From: Rhodobacteraceae bacterium Alg231-04
GTDB lineage: Bacteria; Pseudomonadota; Alphaproteobacteria; Rhodobacterales; Rhodobacteraceae
NCBI GenBank assembly: GCA_900143635.1
Contig: FREY01000018.1
Location: forward strand, 10,890 to 52,289
Direction: 5' to 3'
Length of the DNA: 41,400 nt
Numbering within the stretch: position 1 is the first letter of the stretch; the number at the start of each line of letters is the position of its first letter. The notes beneath the pieces are model-generated. The model searched no databases and had not been told where the DNA came from. It was given only the letters and a program-made list of their open reading frames with translations. Of this stretch, positions 31,135 through 38,802 are shown piece after piece. A program made the position numbers and the translations under genes.

Positions 31135-32283
31135 ATGGATCGGAACGACAAAGACATTGCCTCGGCCACGCGCCGGAACTTTTTGAAACTGGCCGGCACT
31201 GGCAGCTTTACCGCAGCCCTGGTTGCCGGTGCTGCTGGTACGCTTTGGTCGACCGAAGCTGCCGCGCAGACCAACAAGGAAGAGCGCGAACGCGAGAAGG
31301 CCGCCGACCATATCATGACGCTAGCCACGGCCTATGTTCTGGGTGCGTCGCGCAGCTATCCGATCATGCAGCTGGACCTGAAAGAAAACATCCAGAACGC
31401 CACCAATGGCAAGGTCTATGTCAAACTCGCCCCCGGTGGGCAGCTGGGCGCCGGCGGCGCATTGGTGCAAAAGGTACAGGGCGGCACCATTCAGGCGGCG
31501 CAGCATTCACTGTCCAACTTCGCGCCCTTCGCCTCGACCGTTGATCTGATCAACATGCCTTATCTGTGCGGTTCAAATCAGCGCTTCACCAACTTGGTGA
31601 ATTCGGATCACTGGAAAACCGAAGTCCACCCCAAGGTAGAGGCTGCAGGGTTCAAGGCGCTGTTTTACGTCAACATCGACCCGCGTGTTGTTGCGGTGCG
31701 CAAAGGCGGTGCCGGCGCGGTTCTGTCACCGGGTGATCTGAGCGGCGTGAAATTCCGCGTGCCGGGGTCCAAGATGCTGCAGCAGTACTACCGCCTTGTC
31801 GGCGCCAACCCGACGCCGGTGGCCTGGGGTGAAACGCCTTCGGCAATCAAACAGGGCGTGGCTGATGCGCTGGATCCGTCTGTTGGCGCGCTCTACGTCT
31901 TTGGCTTCAAGGATATCCTCAGCCATGTGACATTCACCCAGGCGGTGCCGGACAGCCAAGTCTATTCCTGTAATCTGGAGTGGTTCAACAGCTTGCCAGC
32001 CGATGTGCAGGAAGGTGTCATGTGGGGATCGGAAATGACCGCCCACCAGAACCTGTCCAAGGTTCCGTCGGCGCGTGCTTATGCGATGTCAGAACTGGCA
32101 AAATCCGGCGTCGAGTTCCATTCCCTCAGCGACGATCAGCTGGGTGAATGGCAGGCGGCAGGCGGCTATCAGCGCCCAGAATGGGACGAGTTCAAGAAAG
32201 ACCTCGCTGGGTCAATGGATGCCTTTGCCAAGCTGGAAGAAGCAGCGGGTACCCAAGGCAAATACTTCGTCCACGACGCATAA
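31135..32283 (+). CDS. TRAP periplasmic binding protein with Tat signal, sulfonate operon
   Basis: A 382-residue binding protein. The N-terminus has a twin-arginine signal, TRRNFLKLAG, then a hydrophobic stretch ending WSTEAAAQ, so it is exported folded. The mature domain has DctP-like features (ITLATAY-type start, GVKFRVPGSKMLQQYYRLVG, and the ligand Arg in KFRV). Operon position with hpsN suggests 2,3-dihydroxypropane-1-sulfonate as ligand (compare HpsKLM of Ruegeria pomeroyi). GGGAGG precedes the ATG. The Tat signal distinguishes it from the Sec-type DctP at 24897. A UUCG hairpin follows the stop. Confidence 0.85.
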   Translation: MDRNDKDIASATRRNFLKLAGTGSFTAALVAGAAGTLWSTEAAAQTNKEEREREKAADHIMTLATAYVLGASRSYPIMQLDLKENIQNATNGKVYVKLAPGGQLGAGGALVQKVQGGTIQAAQHSLSNFAPFASTVDLINMPYLCGSNQRFTNLVNSDHWKTEVHPKVEAAGFKALFYVNIDPRVVAVRKGGAGAVLSPGDLSGVKFRVPGSKMLQQYYRLVGANPTPVAWGETPSAIKQGVADALDPSVGALYVFGFKDILSHVTFTQAVPDSQVYSCNLEWFNSLPADVQEGVMWGSEMTAHQNLSKVPSARAYAMSELAKSGVEFHSLSDDQLGEWQAAGGYQRPEWDEFKKDLAGSMDAFAKLEEAAGTQGKYFVHDA

Positions 32284-32293
32284 ATCTCTCCCT

Positions 32294-32320
32294 CGGGGGC
32301 CCTTCGGGGCTCCCGCCTTT
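32294..32320 (+). terminator. UUCG-loop terminator-like hairpin after binding-protein gene
   Basis: Nine-base arms CGGGGGCCC and GGGCTCCCG (one G-T pair) close a TTCG tetraloop (32303-32306), followed by CCTTTT. It lies 11 bases after the binding-protein stop and 69 bases before the TRAP small subunit, so it should attenuate transcription into the permease and catabolic genes. Confidence 0.8.
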
Positions 32321-32383
32321 TCTGTTCTCTACCGGCGCTAATAACGGTGCCGGTCCCCTTTCCTTTGGACACCGGGACCCGAG

Positions 32384-32896
32384 ATGAACCTCCTGAAACG
32401 CATTGATCAAAACGCCGAACGCTGGCTGCTTCTGGTCTTCTACGTGATGCTTGTCATCACTATGGCCATCGAGGTGCTGCGCCGCGAGGTGTTCTCCTAT
32501 TCCTCGATCTGGGGCGAAGAAATTGTCCGTTATTCCTTTATCTACCTCGCCTGGGTTGGTGCGGCAGCAGCGGTAAAGGAACGGGCTCATATCCGCATCG
32601 ACGTGCTGCTTCACTACCTTGGCAATCGGCCCAAGGCGGTGGTCTACATCTTTGGTGATCTGGTGATGTTCGCAGTCGCTCTGGTGGCACTCTACTGGTC
32701 GTTTGAAACCGTTCTGGTCTCGGCCAAATTTGGCTCTGTGACGGATGGCCTGCGCATATCCAAAGTCTGGTTTCTGTCAGCGGTCCCCGTGGGTTTCACG
32801 CTGATGATTTTCCGGCTCATCCAATCCTTCCTGCGGGATTTCCGATCCCTTCGTGACGGCACCCCCGTCTACGAAGGCGACAAGCTGTTTGATTGA
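32384..32896 (+). CDS. TRAP transporter small permease (DctQ type), sulfonate operon
   Basis: A 170-residue protein with four membrane helices (WLLLVFYVMLVITMAIEVL, then SFIYLAWVGAAAAVKERAHI). The ERAHIRID motif is typical for DctQ. It pairs with the large permease encoded 11 bases downstream. It probably serves DHPS uptake because the operon continues into hpsN. There is no sign of damage. Confidence 0.87.
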   Translation: MNLLKRIDQNAERWLLLVFYVMLVITMAIEVLRREVFSYSSIWGEEIVRYSFIYLAWVGAAAAVKERAHIRIDVLLHYLGNRPKAVVYIFGDLVMFAVALVALYWSFETVLVSAKFGSVTDGLRISKVWFLSAVPVGFTLMIFRLIQSFLRDFRSLRDGTPVYEGDKLFD

Positions 32897-32907
32897 AGGA
32901 CGACACG

Positions 32908-34236
32908 ATGCTCTGGAATAACCTTCAACAAACGGTCGAGCTGGGTTGGGATTTCTACCTTCCTGTAATCCTCTTTGTTGGTCTCATCGCTATGGCCGTG
33001 CCGGTCTGGGCCTCGATCGGATCGGCCGCGATCCTGATGCTGGTGATGTCCGGAGACCTGCCACTCAGCCTGGTCGGCGAGAGCCTTTTTGCCGGCATCG
33101 ACGCCTTCGCACTGACCGCTGTCCCGCTGTTTATCCTTACTGGCGACGTACTGGTGCGCACCGGGCTCAGCCGCAAGTTTCTGAACGTGGCCGAGGCGCT
33201 GACCTGCTGGGCCAAGGGCGGATTTGGCTCTGCTACTGTACTGGTCTGCGGCATGTTTGCTGCCATTTCGGGCTCGGACGCGGCGGGTGCTGCTGCCGTT
33301 GGCCGAATGACCATCGCCCGGTTGGTTGAAAGCGGATATCCGCGCCCCTATGCCTGCGCCTTGGTTGCAGCCGGTGCCTGTACGGGCATTCTGATCCCGC
33401 CTTCCATCGCCTATATTATCATCGGCCTTGTGCTGGGCATATCCGCCTCGACACTGTTTTTGGCAGCGCTGATCCCCGGCCTTGCCATCCTCATTTCGAT
33501 CCTGGTCACCAATATCGTCGTCAACCGGATCTACGGCTACGAGGGCGGCGGCAATATAAGTGTGGGCGAATGGTTCGCCAACCTGCGTCGGGCGCTAGCA
33601 TCGGACTGGTATGCGTTCATCGTGCCCGGCATCATCTTCTACGGCATTTTCTCTGGCCGCCTCACCCCGACCGAGGCAGGTGCAACAGCCGTTGTCGTCA
33701 CCATCATCATGGGCTTCATCCTTGGCACGCTAAGGCTGTCGGACTTCCCGGCGATGCTGGTTTCCTCGGCCAAGGTGAACGGGATCATTCTGCCGATCAT
33801 CGCGTTTTCGGCGCCGCTCGCTGAAGCGCTGGCCATCATGGGCGTCCCGCAGGGGTTTGTCACCGCGGTGACCTCCCTCACCGAAGATCCCTATGTCCTG
33901 ATCCTGCTGATGATCGGCATTCTGATTGCGGCTGGTTGCGTGATGGAAACCACGCCCAACATCGTGATCCTCGCGCCGATCCTGAAGCCGTTGGCAGACA
34001 ACATCGGCATGAACGAGATCCAGTTTTGCATCATGATGATCACGGCGCTGGGGGTTGGCTTTATCACCCCGCCACTCGGGCTCAACCTTTTCGTGGTGTC
34101 CGGCATCACCGGTGAATCGATCCTCAAGATCGCAGCCCGCGCCGTACCCTTTGTTTTCTTCATGCTTCTGGTTGTGCTGCTGATTGCCTATGTGCCGGCA
34201 ATCTCCACCAGCCTGCTCCCCGACATCTACAAATAG
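32908..34236 (+). CDS. TRAP transporter large permease (DctM type), sulfonate operon
   Basis: A 442-residue, roughly 12-helix permease with DctM motifs: FALTAVPLFILTGDVLVRTG, MFAAISGSDAAGAAAVG, GACTGILIPPSIAYIIIG and GVGFITPPLGLNLFV. It forms the sodium-coupled channel with the DctQ subunit. An in-frame TTG at 32893 overlaps the dctQ stop, but the ATG at 32908, after GAAGGA, is the better start. The gene ends 11 bases before hpsN. Confidence 0.88.
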   Translation: MLWNNLQQTVELGWDFYLPVILFVGLIAMAVPVWASIGSAAILMLVMSGDLPLSLVGESLFAGIDAFALTAVPLFILTGDVLVRTGLSRKFLNVAEALTCWAKGGFGSATVLVCGMFAAISGSDAAGAAAVGRMTIARLVESGYPRPYACALVAAGACTGILIPPSIAYIIIGLVLGISASTLFLAALIPGLAILISILVTNIVVNRIYGYEGGGNISVGEWFANLRRALASDWYAFIVPGIIFYGIFSGRLTPTEAGATAVVVTIIMGFILGTLRLSDFPAMLVSSAKVNGIILPIIAFSAPLAEALAIMGVPQGFVTAVTSLTEDPYVLILLMIGILIAAGCVMETTPNIVILAPILKPLADNIGMNEIQFCIMMITALGVGFITPPLGLNLFVVSGITGESILKIAARAVPFVFFMLLVVLLIAYVPAISTSLLPDIYK

Positions 34237-34247
34237 GACCTCATAAA

Positions 34248-35555
34248 ATGGCTCGTGAATACTTTAAAAAAGCGGCGCTAACCTCCAAGTCCGATGCCTC
34301 CGATGTGCATGAAACGGTGGTCAAGATCCTCGCGGATATTGAGGAAGGCGGCGACGCTGCGGCGCTAGATTATGCTGCCAAGTTCGATAAGTACGAAGGC
34401 AATGTCCTGCTGACCCCGGAAGAAATTGACGCCGCTTGCGCGCTGGTTCCGGATAAGTTGAAGGCCGACATACAATTTGCCCACGACAACGTGAAACGCT
34501 TTGCCGAACGGCAAAAATCCACGGTCGCAGATGTGGAATACGAGATCGTGCCGGGGCTGACAGCCGGCCAAAAGGCGATCCCGGTGGATGCAGCAGGCTG
34601 TTACGCGCCCGGCGGGCGCTACAGCCATGTCGCCAGCGCAATCATGACCGTGACAACGGCCAAAGTGGCGGGTTGCAAACACATCACCGCCTGTTCACCC
34701 CCACGCCCCGGCATCGGCATTGCACCTGCAATTGTTTACGCGGCCCATATCAGCGGCGCCGACAAAATCATGGCCATGGGCGGCGTTCAGGGTGTCGCCG
34801 CTATGACCTTCGGCCTGTTTGGCCTGCCCAAGGCCAATATTCTGGTCGGTCCCGGCAACCAGTTTGTCGCTGAGGCCAAGCGGATTTTGTTTGGCCGCGT
34901 CGGCATCGATATGATCGCGGGCCCAACCGACAGCCTGATCCTTGCTGACAAGGGCGCAGATCCCCATATCGTGGCGACCGATTTGGTCAGCCAAGCCGAA
35001 CATGGCTACAATTCACCGGTCTGGCTGGTCACCGATTGCCGCGCGCTGGCCGAAGAAGTCATGGCCCGCGTCCCGGTTCTGATCGACGACCTGCCCGAGG
35101 TGAACCGCGAAAACGCCGCCGCCGCGTGGCGCGACTATGCCGAGGTGATCGTCTGTTCAGATCGCGAAGAAATGGCAGCCACATCTGACGACTACGCGCC
35201 TGAGCACCTGACCGTGCAGGCCGAAGATCTGCCCTGGTGGCTGGAGCGACTGACCTGCTATGGCTCGCTGTTCCTGGGAGAGGAAACAACGGTGTCTTAT
35301 GGCGATAAGGCGGCAGGCACCAACCACGTGCTGCCGACCTCTGGTGCTGCCAGTTATACCGGTGGGCTCTCGGTTCATAAATACATGAAGATCGTTACCT
35401 GGCAGCGGGCCACTCGGGAAGGCTCCAAACCCGTGGCCGAAGCCACTGCCCGCATCTCGCGGCTGGAAGGGATGGAAGGCCACGCACGCGCGGCCGATGT
35501 GCGGCTGGCGAAATACTTCCCCGATGAAACCTTTGATCTGACCGCCAATGGCTGA
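34248..35555 (+). CDS. hpsN: HpsN, sulfopropanediol 3-dehydrogenase
   Basis: A 435-residue member of the histidinol dehydrogenase family. Zinc ligands are recognisable: Gln/His at ~248/251 (SQAEHGYNSPVWLVT), Asp ~352 (YGDKAAGTNHVLPT) and His ~412 (GMEGHARAADVRL), with the catalytic Glu-His pair in YAPEHLTVQ. The GYNSPV sequence after QAEH differs from true HisD (usually DPLAQ) and matches my recollection of HpsN. HpsN oxidises (R)-DHPS in two NAD-dependent steps to (R)-sulfolactate. The operon, with transporter and two more dehydrogenases, supports this over histidine synthesis. hpsO overlaps its end by 8 bases. Confidence 0.87.
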   Translation: MAREYFKKAALTSKSDASDVHETVVKILADIEEGGDAAALDYAAKFDKYEGNVLLTPEEIDAACALVPDKLKADIQFAHDNVKRFAERQKSTVADVEYEIVPGLTAGQKAIPVDAAGCYAPGGRYSHVASAIMTVTTAKVAGCKHITACSPPRPGIGIAPAIVYAAHISGADKIMAMGGVQGVAAMTFGLFGLPKANILVGPGNQFVAEAKRILFGRVGIDMIAGPTDSLILADKGADPHIVATDLVSQAEHGYNSPVWLVTDCRALAEEVMARVPVLIDDLPEVNRENAAAAWRDYAEVIVCSDREEMAATSDDYAPEHLTVQAEDLPWWLERLTCYGSLFLGEETTVSYGDKAAGTNHVLPTSGAASYTGGLSVHKYMKIVTWQRATREGSKPVAEATARISRLEGMEGHARAADVRLAKYFPDETFDLTANG

Positions 35556-36309
35556 TCCGCGCAATCTCTTTTCTGTTCGGGGCAAGGTCGCTTGTGTAAC
35601 CGGAGCCAGTTCCGGTCTTGGCAGGCAGGCGGCATCCGTATTGGCGCAAGCCGGGGCAAAGGTCGTGGGCGTTGCGCGTCGTGAGGACGCCCTGGCACGT
35701 TGGCAGGCGGAGGCAGGTGGAGAAACCCATGCTGTGCCTTTTGATATATCTGAACGCGACGCGCTGGCGGATCTGGCCGGGCAGGTTTCCGAACCCTTTG
35801 GCGTGCCGGACATTCTGATCCATGCGGCCGGCATCAACACCCGCCAGACAGCTGATGACGTTACGCCGGAGGGTTGGGACATGACAATGGGATTGAACCT
35901 GTCGGCGCCCTTCTTTCTTAGCCAACACCTCATCGAGGGCATGAAAGCCAAAGGCTGGGGGCGGATTGTCAACTTTGCCTCCTTGCAATCCACTCGCGCC
36001 TTTCCCGGCGGCATCGCGTATGGCGCGAGTAAAGCAGGGATCGCCCAGCTGACCCGCGCCATGGCAGAAGCCTGGTCTCCGCATGGCATCACAGCCAACG
36101 CCATTGGGCCAGGGTTTTTCCGCACTGAACTGACCGCTGCAGTGTTCAACGATCCAGAACGTGCTGCGGGGAATGCTGCGCAGACTTGTATCGGACGGAA
36201 CGGCGAACCCGAAGATCTGGATGGTCCGCTGTTGTTCCTATGCTCTGACGCTTCGGCCTATGTAACCGGGCAAGTCTTGATGGTGGACGGAGGTTTTACC
36301 GCAAAATGA
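35548..36309 (+). CDS. hpsO: HpsO-like short-chain dehydrogenase
   Basis: A 253-residue classical SDR. It has cofactor motif TGASSGLGRQAA, structural HAAGIN, catalytic Ser in NFASLQST, and Tyr/Lys in YGASKAG; all are intact. In the DHPS pathway HpsO and HpsP interconvert the two DHPS enantiomers through sulfohydroxyacetone so that HpsN can use them. Assignment as HpsO comes from family type and position directly after hpsN. The gene overlaps hpsN by 8 bases and the next gene by 4 (ATGA), so the three are translationally coupled. Confidence 0.75.
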   Translation: MADPRNLFSVRGKVACVTGASSGLGRQAASVLAQAGAKVVGVARREDALARWQAEAGGETHAVPFDISERDALADLAGQVSEPFGVPDILIHAAGINTRQTADDVTPEGWDMTMGLNLSAPFFLSQHLIEGMKAKGWGRIVNFASLQSTRAFPGGIAYGASKAGIAQLTRAMAEAWSPHGITANAIGPGFFRTELTAAVFNDPERAAGNAAQTCIGRNGEPEDLDGPLLFLCSDASAYVTGQVLMVDGGFTAK

Positions 36310-37304
36310 AAGCCTTAGTGTATATCGGCCCTGAAGAGCTGGATTACCTTGATGTTCCGGACCCAACCCCTGCGCTCGGCGAACAGCTCGTTCGGATCGC
36401 CGTTGTGGGGGTTTGCGGTTCGGACATGCATGCCTACCTCGGTCACGACAATCGGCGTCCTGCACCGCTTATTCTGGGGCACGAGGTCGCCGGCGTGATC
36501 GAAGGCGGTGCGCGCGATGGCGAAAGGGTGACGGTCAATCCGCTGGTCACCTGCGGCACCTGCCCGGCCTGTCTGGACGGGCGTGATAACCTCTGTCCTG
36601 ATCGACAAATCATCTCGATGCCACCACGGGAAGGCGGCTTTGCCGAACTGGTAGCGATGCCGGACAGAAATCTAGTGAGTGTGCCGGATGGCATCGCTTT
36701 GTCCAAGGCAGCCCTGGCCGAACCTATCGCATGTGGTTGGCACACCGTTCAGTTGTCCTTGTCTGCATTGTACGGCACACGAGACCGGGCCCTTGTGCTG
36801 GGAGGTGGGGCCATCGGACTGGGTGCCGTGCTGAGCCTGAAGGCACAAGGCATTGCGGATGTCACGATTGTTGAACCCAATCCAACCCGGCGCGACCATC
36901 TGATTGAACACTGCGGCCAAACTGTGGTCGCGGCCCCACCGCCAGATACTCTGTTTGATGTGGTGATCGACGGGGTCGGCTTTGCGGCGACACGCGCTGC
37001 GGCGTCAGCCAGTGCGCGGCCCGGCGGGGTGATCGGACATATCGGGTTGGGCGAGGACACCGGCGGGTTGGACATCCGCCGTCTGACCCTGCAGGAAATC
37101 ACTTTCATCGGCACCTATACCTATACGGCCGAGGATTTCTCACAGACGGCACAGGCAATATTCGACGGCCGCTTGGGACCACTCGATTGGCCCGAGGTTC
37201 GCCCGCTTTCAGAAGGCGCAGAAGCGTTCCGTGACATCCGCAATGGCAACGTGGCCGCGCCAAAAATCTTGCTGCAACCAGAAACAACGCCGGAAAGGAT
37301 CTGA
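36306..37304 (+). CDS. hpsP: HpsP-like zinc-dependent alcohol dehydrogenase
   Basis: A 332-residue medium-chain dehydrogenase. Catalytic zinc ligands are seen in VVGVCGSDMHAYLG and LILGHEVAGVIEGG. The four structural-zinc Cys residues lie in CGTCPACLDGRDNLC. The Rossmann motif is VLGGGAIGLGAVLSLKAQG. With HpsO it would form the NAD-dependent racemising pair acting on DHPS and sulfohydroxyacetone. The start overlaps the hpsO stop as ATGA. The symbol is based on family and gene order. The universal stress gene begins 3 bases after its stop. Confidence 0.75.
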   Translation: MKALVYIGPEELDYLDVPDPTPALGEQLVRIAVVGVCGSDMHAYLGHDNRRPAPLILGHEVAGVIEGGARDGERVTVNPLVTCGTCPACLDGRDNLCPDRQIISMPPREGGFAELVAMPDRNLVSVPDGIALSKAALAEPIACGWHTVQLSLSALYGTRDRALVLGGGAIGLGAVLSLKAQGIADVTIVEPNPTRRDHLIEHCGQTVVAAPPPDTLFDVVIDGVGFAATRAAASASARPGGVIGHIGLGEDTGGLDIRRLTLQEITFIGTYTYTAEDFSQTAQAIFDGRLGPLDWPEVRPLSEGAEAFRDIRNGNVAAPKILLQPETTPERI

Positions 37305-37307
37305 CCA

Positions 37308-37712
37308 ATGTATGACAAGATTATCCTCGCCCTTTCACTGGAACATGGTTTTGCCGCACAAGCCTTGGAGACCGCGCAGCGGCTGGGTGGAACAGATGCA
37401 GAGATCATCGCCGTGCATGTTTATGAGCCGCCCAGCGGATCGGTCAGCACCTATCTGGACGAGGATCTGGTCCAAAAGGCCTATGAGGATGCCAAACGTT
37501 CGCTTAGCGCACGGGTTGACGGGGCCAAAAGTGTGAAACCTGTGATCCTCAAAGGCCACTCCAGCCGCACCATCACCGAATATGCCGCTGAAATCGGCGC
37601 CAATGCCATCATCGTCGGGTCCCACAAGCCCGGCCTGCGGGACTATTTCCTGGGCACCACCGCCGCCCGGATCGTCCGCCACGCGCCCTGCGCCGTCATC
37701 GTCCTGCGATAA
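37308..37712 (+). CDS. single-domain universal stress protein
   Basis: A 134-residue UspA protein. The C-terminal nucleotide-binding signature is GSHKPGLRDYFLGTTAARIV, which fits the ATP-binding subgroup (G-x2-G-x9-G-T). It is embedded between hpsP and comD with 3- and 24-base gaps, so it is co-transcribed with sulfonate catabolism. The role is unknown. Signalling or tuning of energy state during growth on sulfonates is conceivable. The tricarboxylate operon carries its own two-domain Usp. Confidence 0.86.
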   Translation: MYDKIILALSLEHGFAAQALETAQRLGGTDAEIIAVHVYEPPSGSVSTYLDEDLVQKAYEDAKRSLSARVDGAKSVKPVILKGHSSRTITEYAAEIGANAIIVGSHKPGLRDYFLGTTAARIVRHAPCAVIVLR

Positions 37713-37736
37713 CTTTCTTTCCAAAGGAGACTCTAC

Positions 37737-38243
37737 GTGTCTATCAACACGAAAATTGTTGATGATCTGGTTGCCAACGACATCAGTTTCGTCACCACCG
37801 TACCTTGTAAACAACTTGCCGGCGTCATCGATGAAATCGACGCCCGCCCCGGCGTTCTTCACGTGCCCTCAAACAAGGAAGACGAAGGCATGGGCCTGTG
37901 CGCCGGTGCCTGGATGGGCGGCAAACGCCCCGCGATCATCATGCAGAACACAGCTATCGGCGTGACCATCAACACGCTGGCGACATTGATCCAATACTAC
38001 CGGATGCCGCTGCCAATGCTGATCTCATATCGCGGTGAGCTGCGCGAACCGGTCGCCTGTCAGGTCGAAATGGCACTGCACACCAAGGCGCTGCTGGCTC
38101 AGATGAATATCCCGACCTATCATTTTCACACCCAGTCGGACGCGGATGAGCTGAACGAGATCCTGAAATACACTTTCATGTGCAACAAGCCGGTCGCCAT
38201 TCTGACCGACGCCAATTTCTGGGGAGGCTACGGCGACCAATGA
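37737..38243 (+). CDS. comD: ComD, sulfopyruvate decarboxylase alpha subunit
   Basis: A 168-residue TPP-enzyme PYR domain. The cofactor-activating Glu is in SNKEDEGMGLCAGAW, and MQNTAIGVTINTLATLIQYY follows the sulfopyruvate/phosphonopyruvate decarboxylase pattern. With ComE it converts sulfopyruvate to sulfoacetaldehyde and CO2. Translation starts at GTG (37737), placed 8 bases after AAGGAG; no ATG gives a comparable N-terminus. The stop overlaps the comE start (ATGA), so subunits are made together. Confidence 0.87.
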   Translation: MSINTKIVDDLVANDISFVTTVPCKQLAGVIDEIDARPGVLHVPSNKEDEGMGLCAGAWMGGKRPAIIMQNTAIGVTINTLATLIQYYRMPLPMLISYRGELREPVACQVEMALHTKALLAQMNIPTYHFHTQSDADELNEILKYTFMCNKPVAILTDANFWGGYGDQ

Positions 38244-38794
38244 TCCGTTCTGAAATTCTGAAAGATATCGCCCCGATCCTGCGTGACCAACTGGTGGTCT
38301 GCAACATTGGTCTGCCCAGCCAAGAGCTGCATATGATCGACGATCAACCAACCAACTTCTACATGCTTGGCACCATGGGTCTGTCCTCCTCCATCGGCTT
38401 CGGCCTGGCGCTGGCGCAGGACAAAAAGGTCATCTCGATCGACGGTGACGGGTCGGTTCTGACCAACTTTGGAACCTTGCCGACGATCGCCAACAACGTG
38501 GCGGATAACTATATCCTGCTGATCATCGACAATGGCAGCTATGGCTCGACCGGTGATCAGCCGACCTATGCAGGCAAGAAAACCTCGCTGACAGAGGTCG
38601 CGCGCGCCTGCGGATGTGAAAACGTTGTTGAAGTCGCCGCCAAAGACACTGGCAAGGCCCTGCAGGCCGCACTGGACGGCGACCAGATGACGATCATCGT
38701 TTCCAAATGCGAAAGCGGCAATATCAAGGTTCCGGTGATCACCATGGATCCTGTCGTGATCCGCGACCGGTTCATGAAATCAGTTCAGGCATAA
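38240..38794 (+). CDS. comE: ComE, sulfopyruvate decarboxylase beta subunit
   Basis: A 184-residue TPP-binding (PP) domain. The magnesium-diphosphate motif GDGSVLTNFGTLPTIANN is followed by the downstream Asn in IIDNGSYGSTGDQPTYAG. Another family segment is GTMGLSSSIGFGLALAQDK. It pairs with ComD to form an alpha/beta decarboxylase. The ATG at 38240 overlaps the comD stop. The C-terminus is complete. Eight bases later the FMN-dependent dehydrogenase gene begins. Confidence 0.88.
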   Translation: MIRSEILKDIAPILRDQLVVCNIGLPSQELHMIDDQPTNFYMLGTMGLSSSIGFGLALAQDKKVISIDGDGSVLTNFGTLPTIANNVADNYILLIIDNGSYGSTGDQPTYAGKKTSLTEVARACGCENVVEVAAKDTGKALQAALDGDQMTIIVSKCESGNIKVPVITMDPVVIRDRFMKSVQA

Positions 38795-38802
38795 GGCGAG
38801 AC

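Noticed and set aside
34248-35555. Histidinol dehydrogenase (hisD) of histidine biosynthesis
   Set aside because: The family fold is the same, but the gene lies among sulfonate uptake and sulfopyruvate decarboxylase genes and the segment after QAEH is GYNSPV, fitting HpsN.
35157-36149. 330-residue open frame antisense to hpsN/hpsO
   Set aside because: It spans two well-supported, overlapping genes on the other strand and has no recognisable domain.
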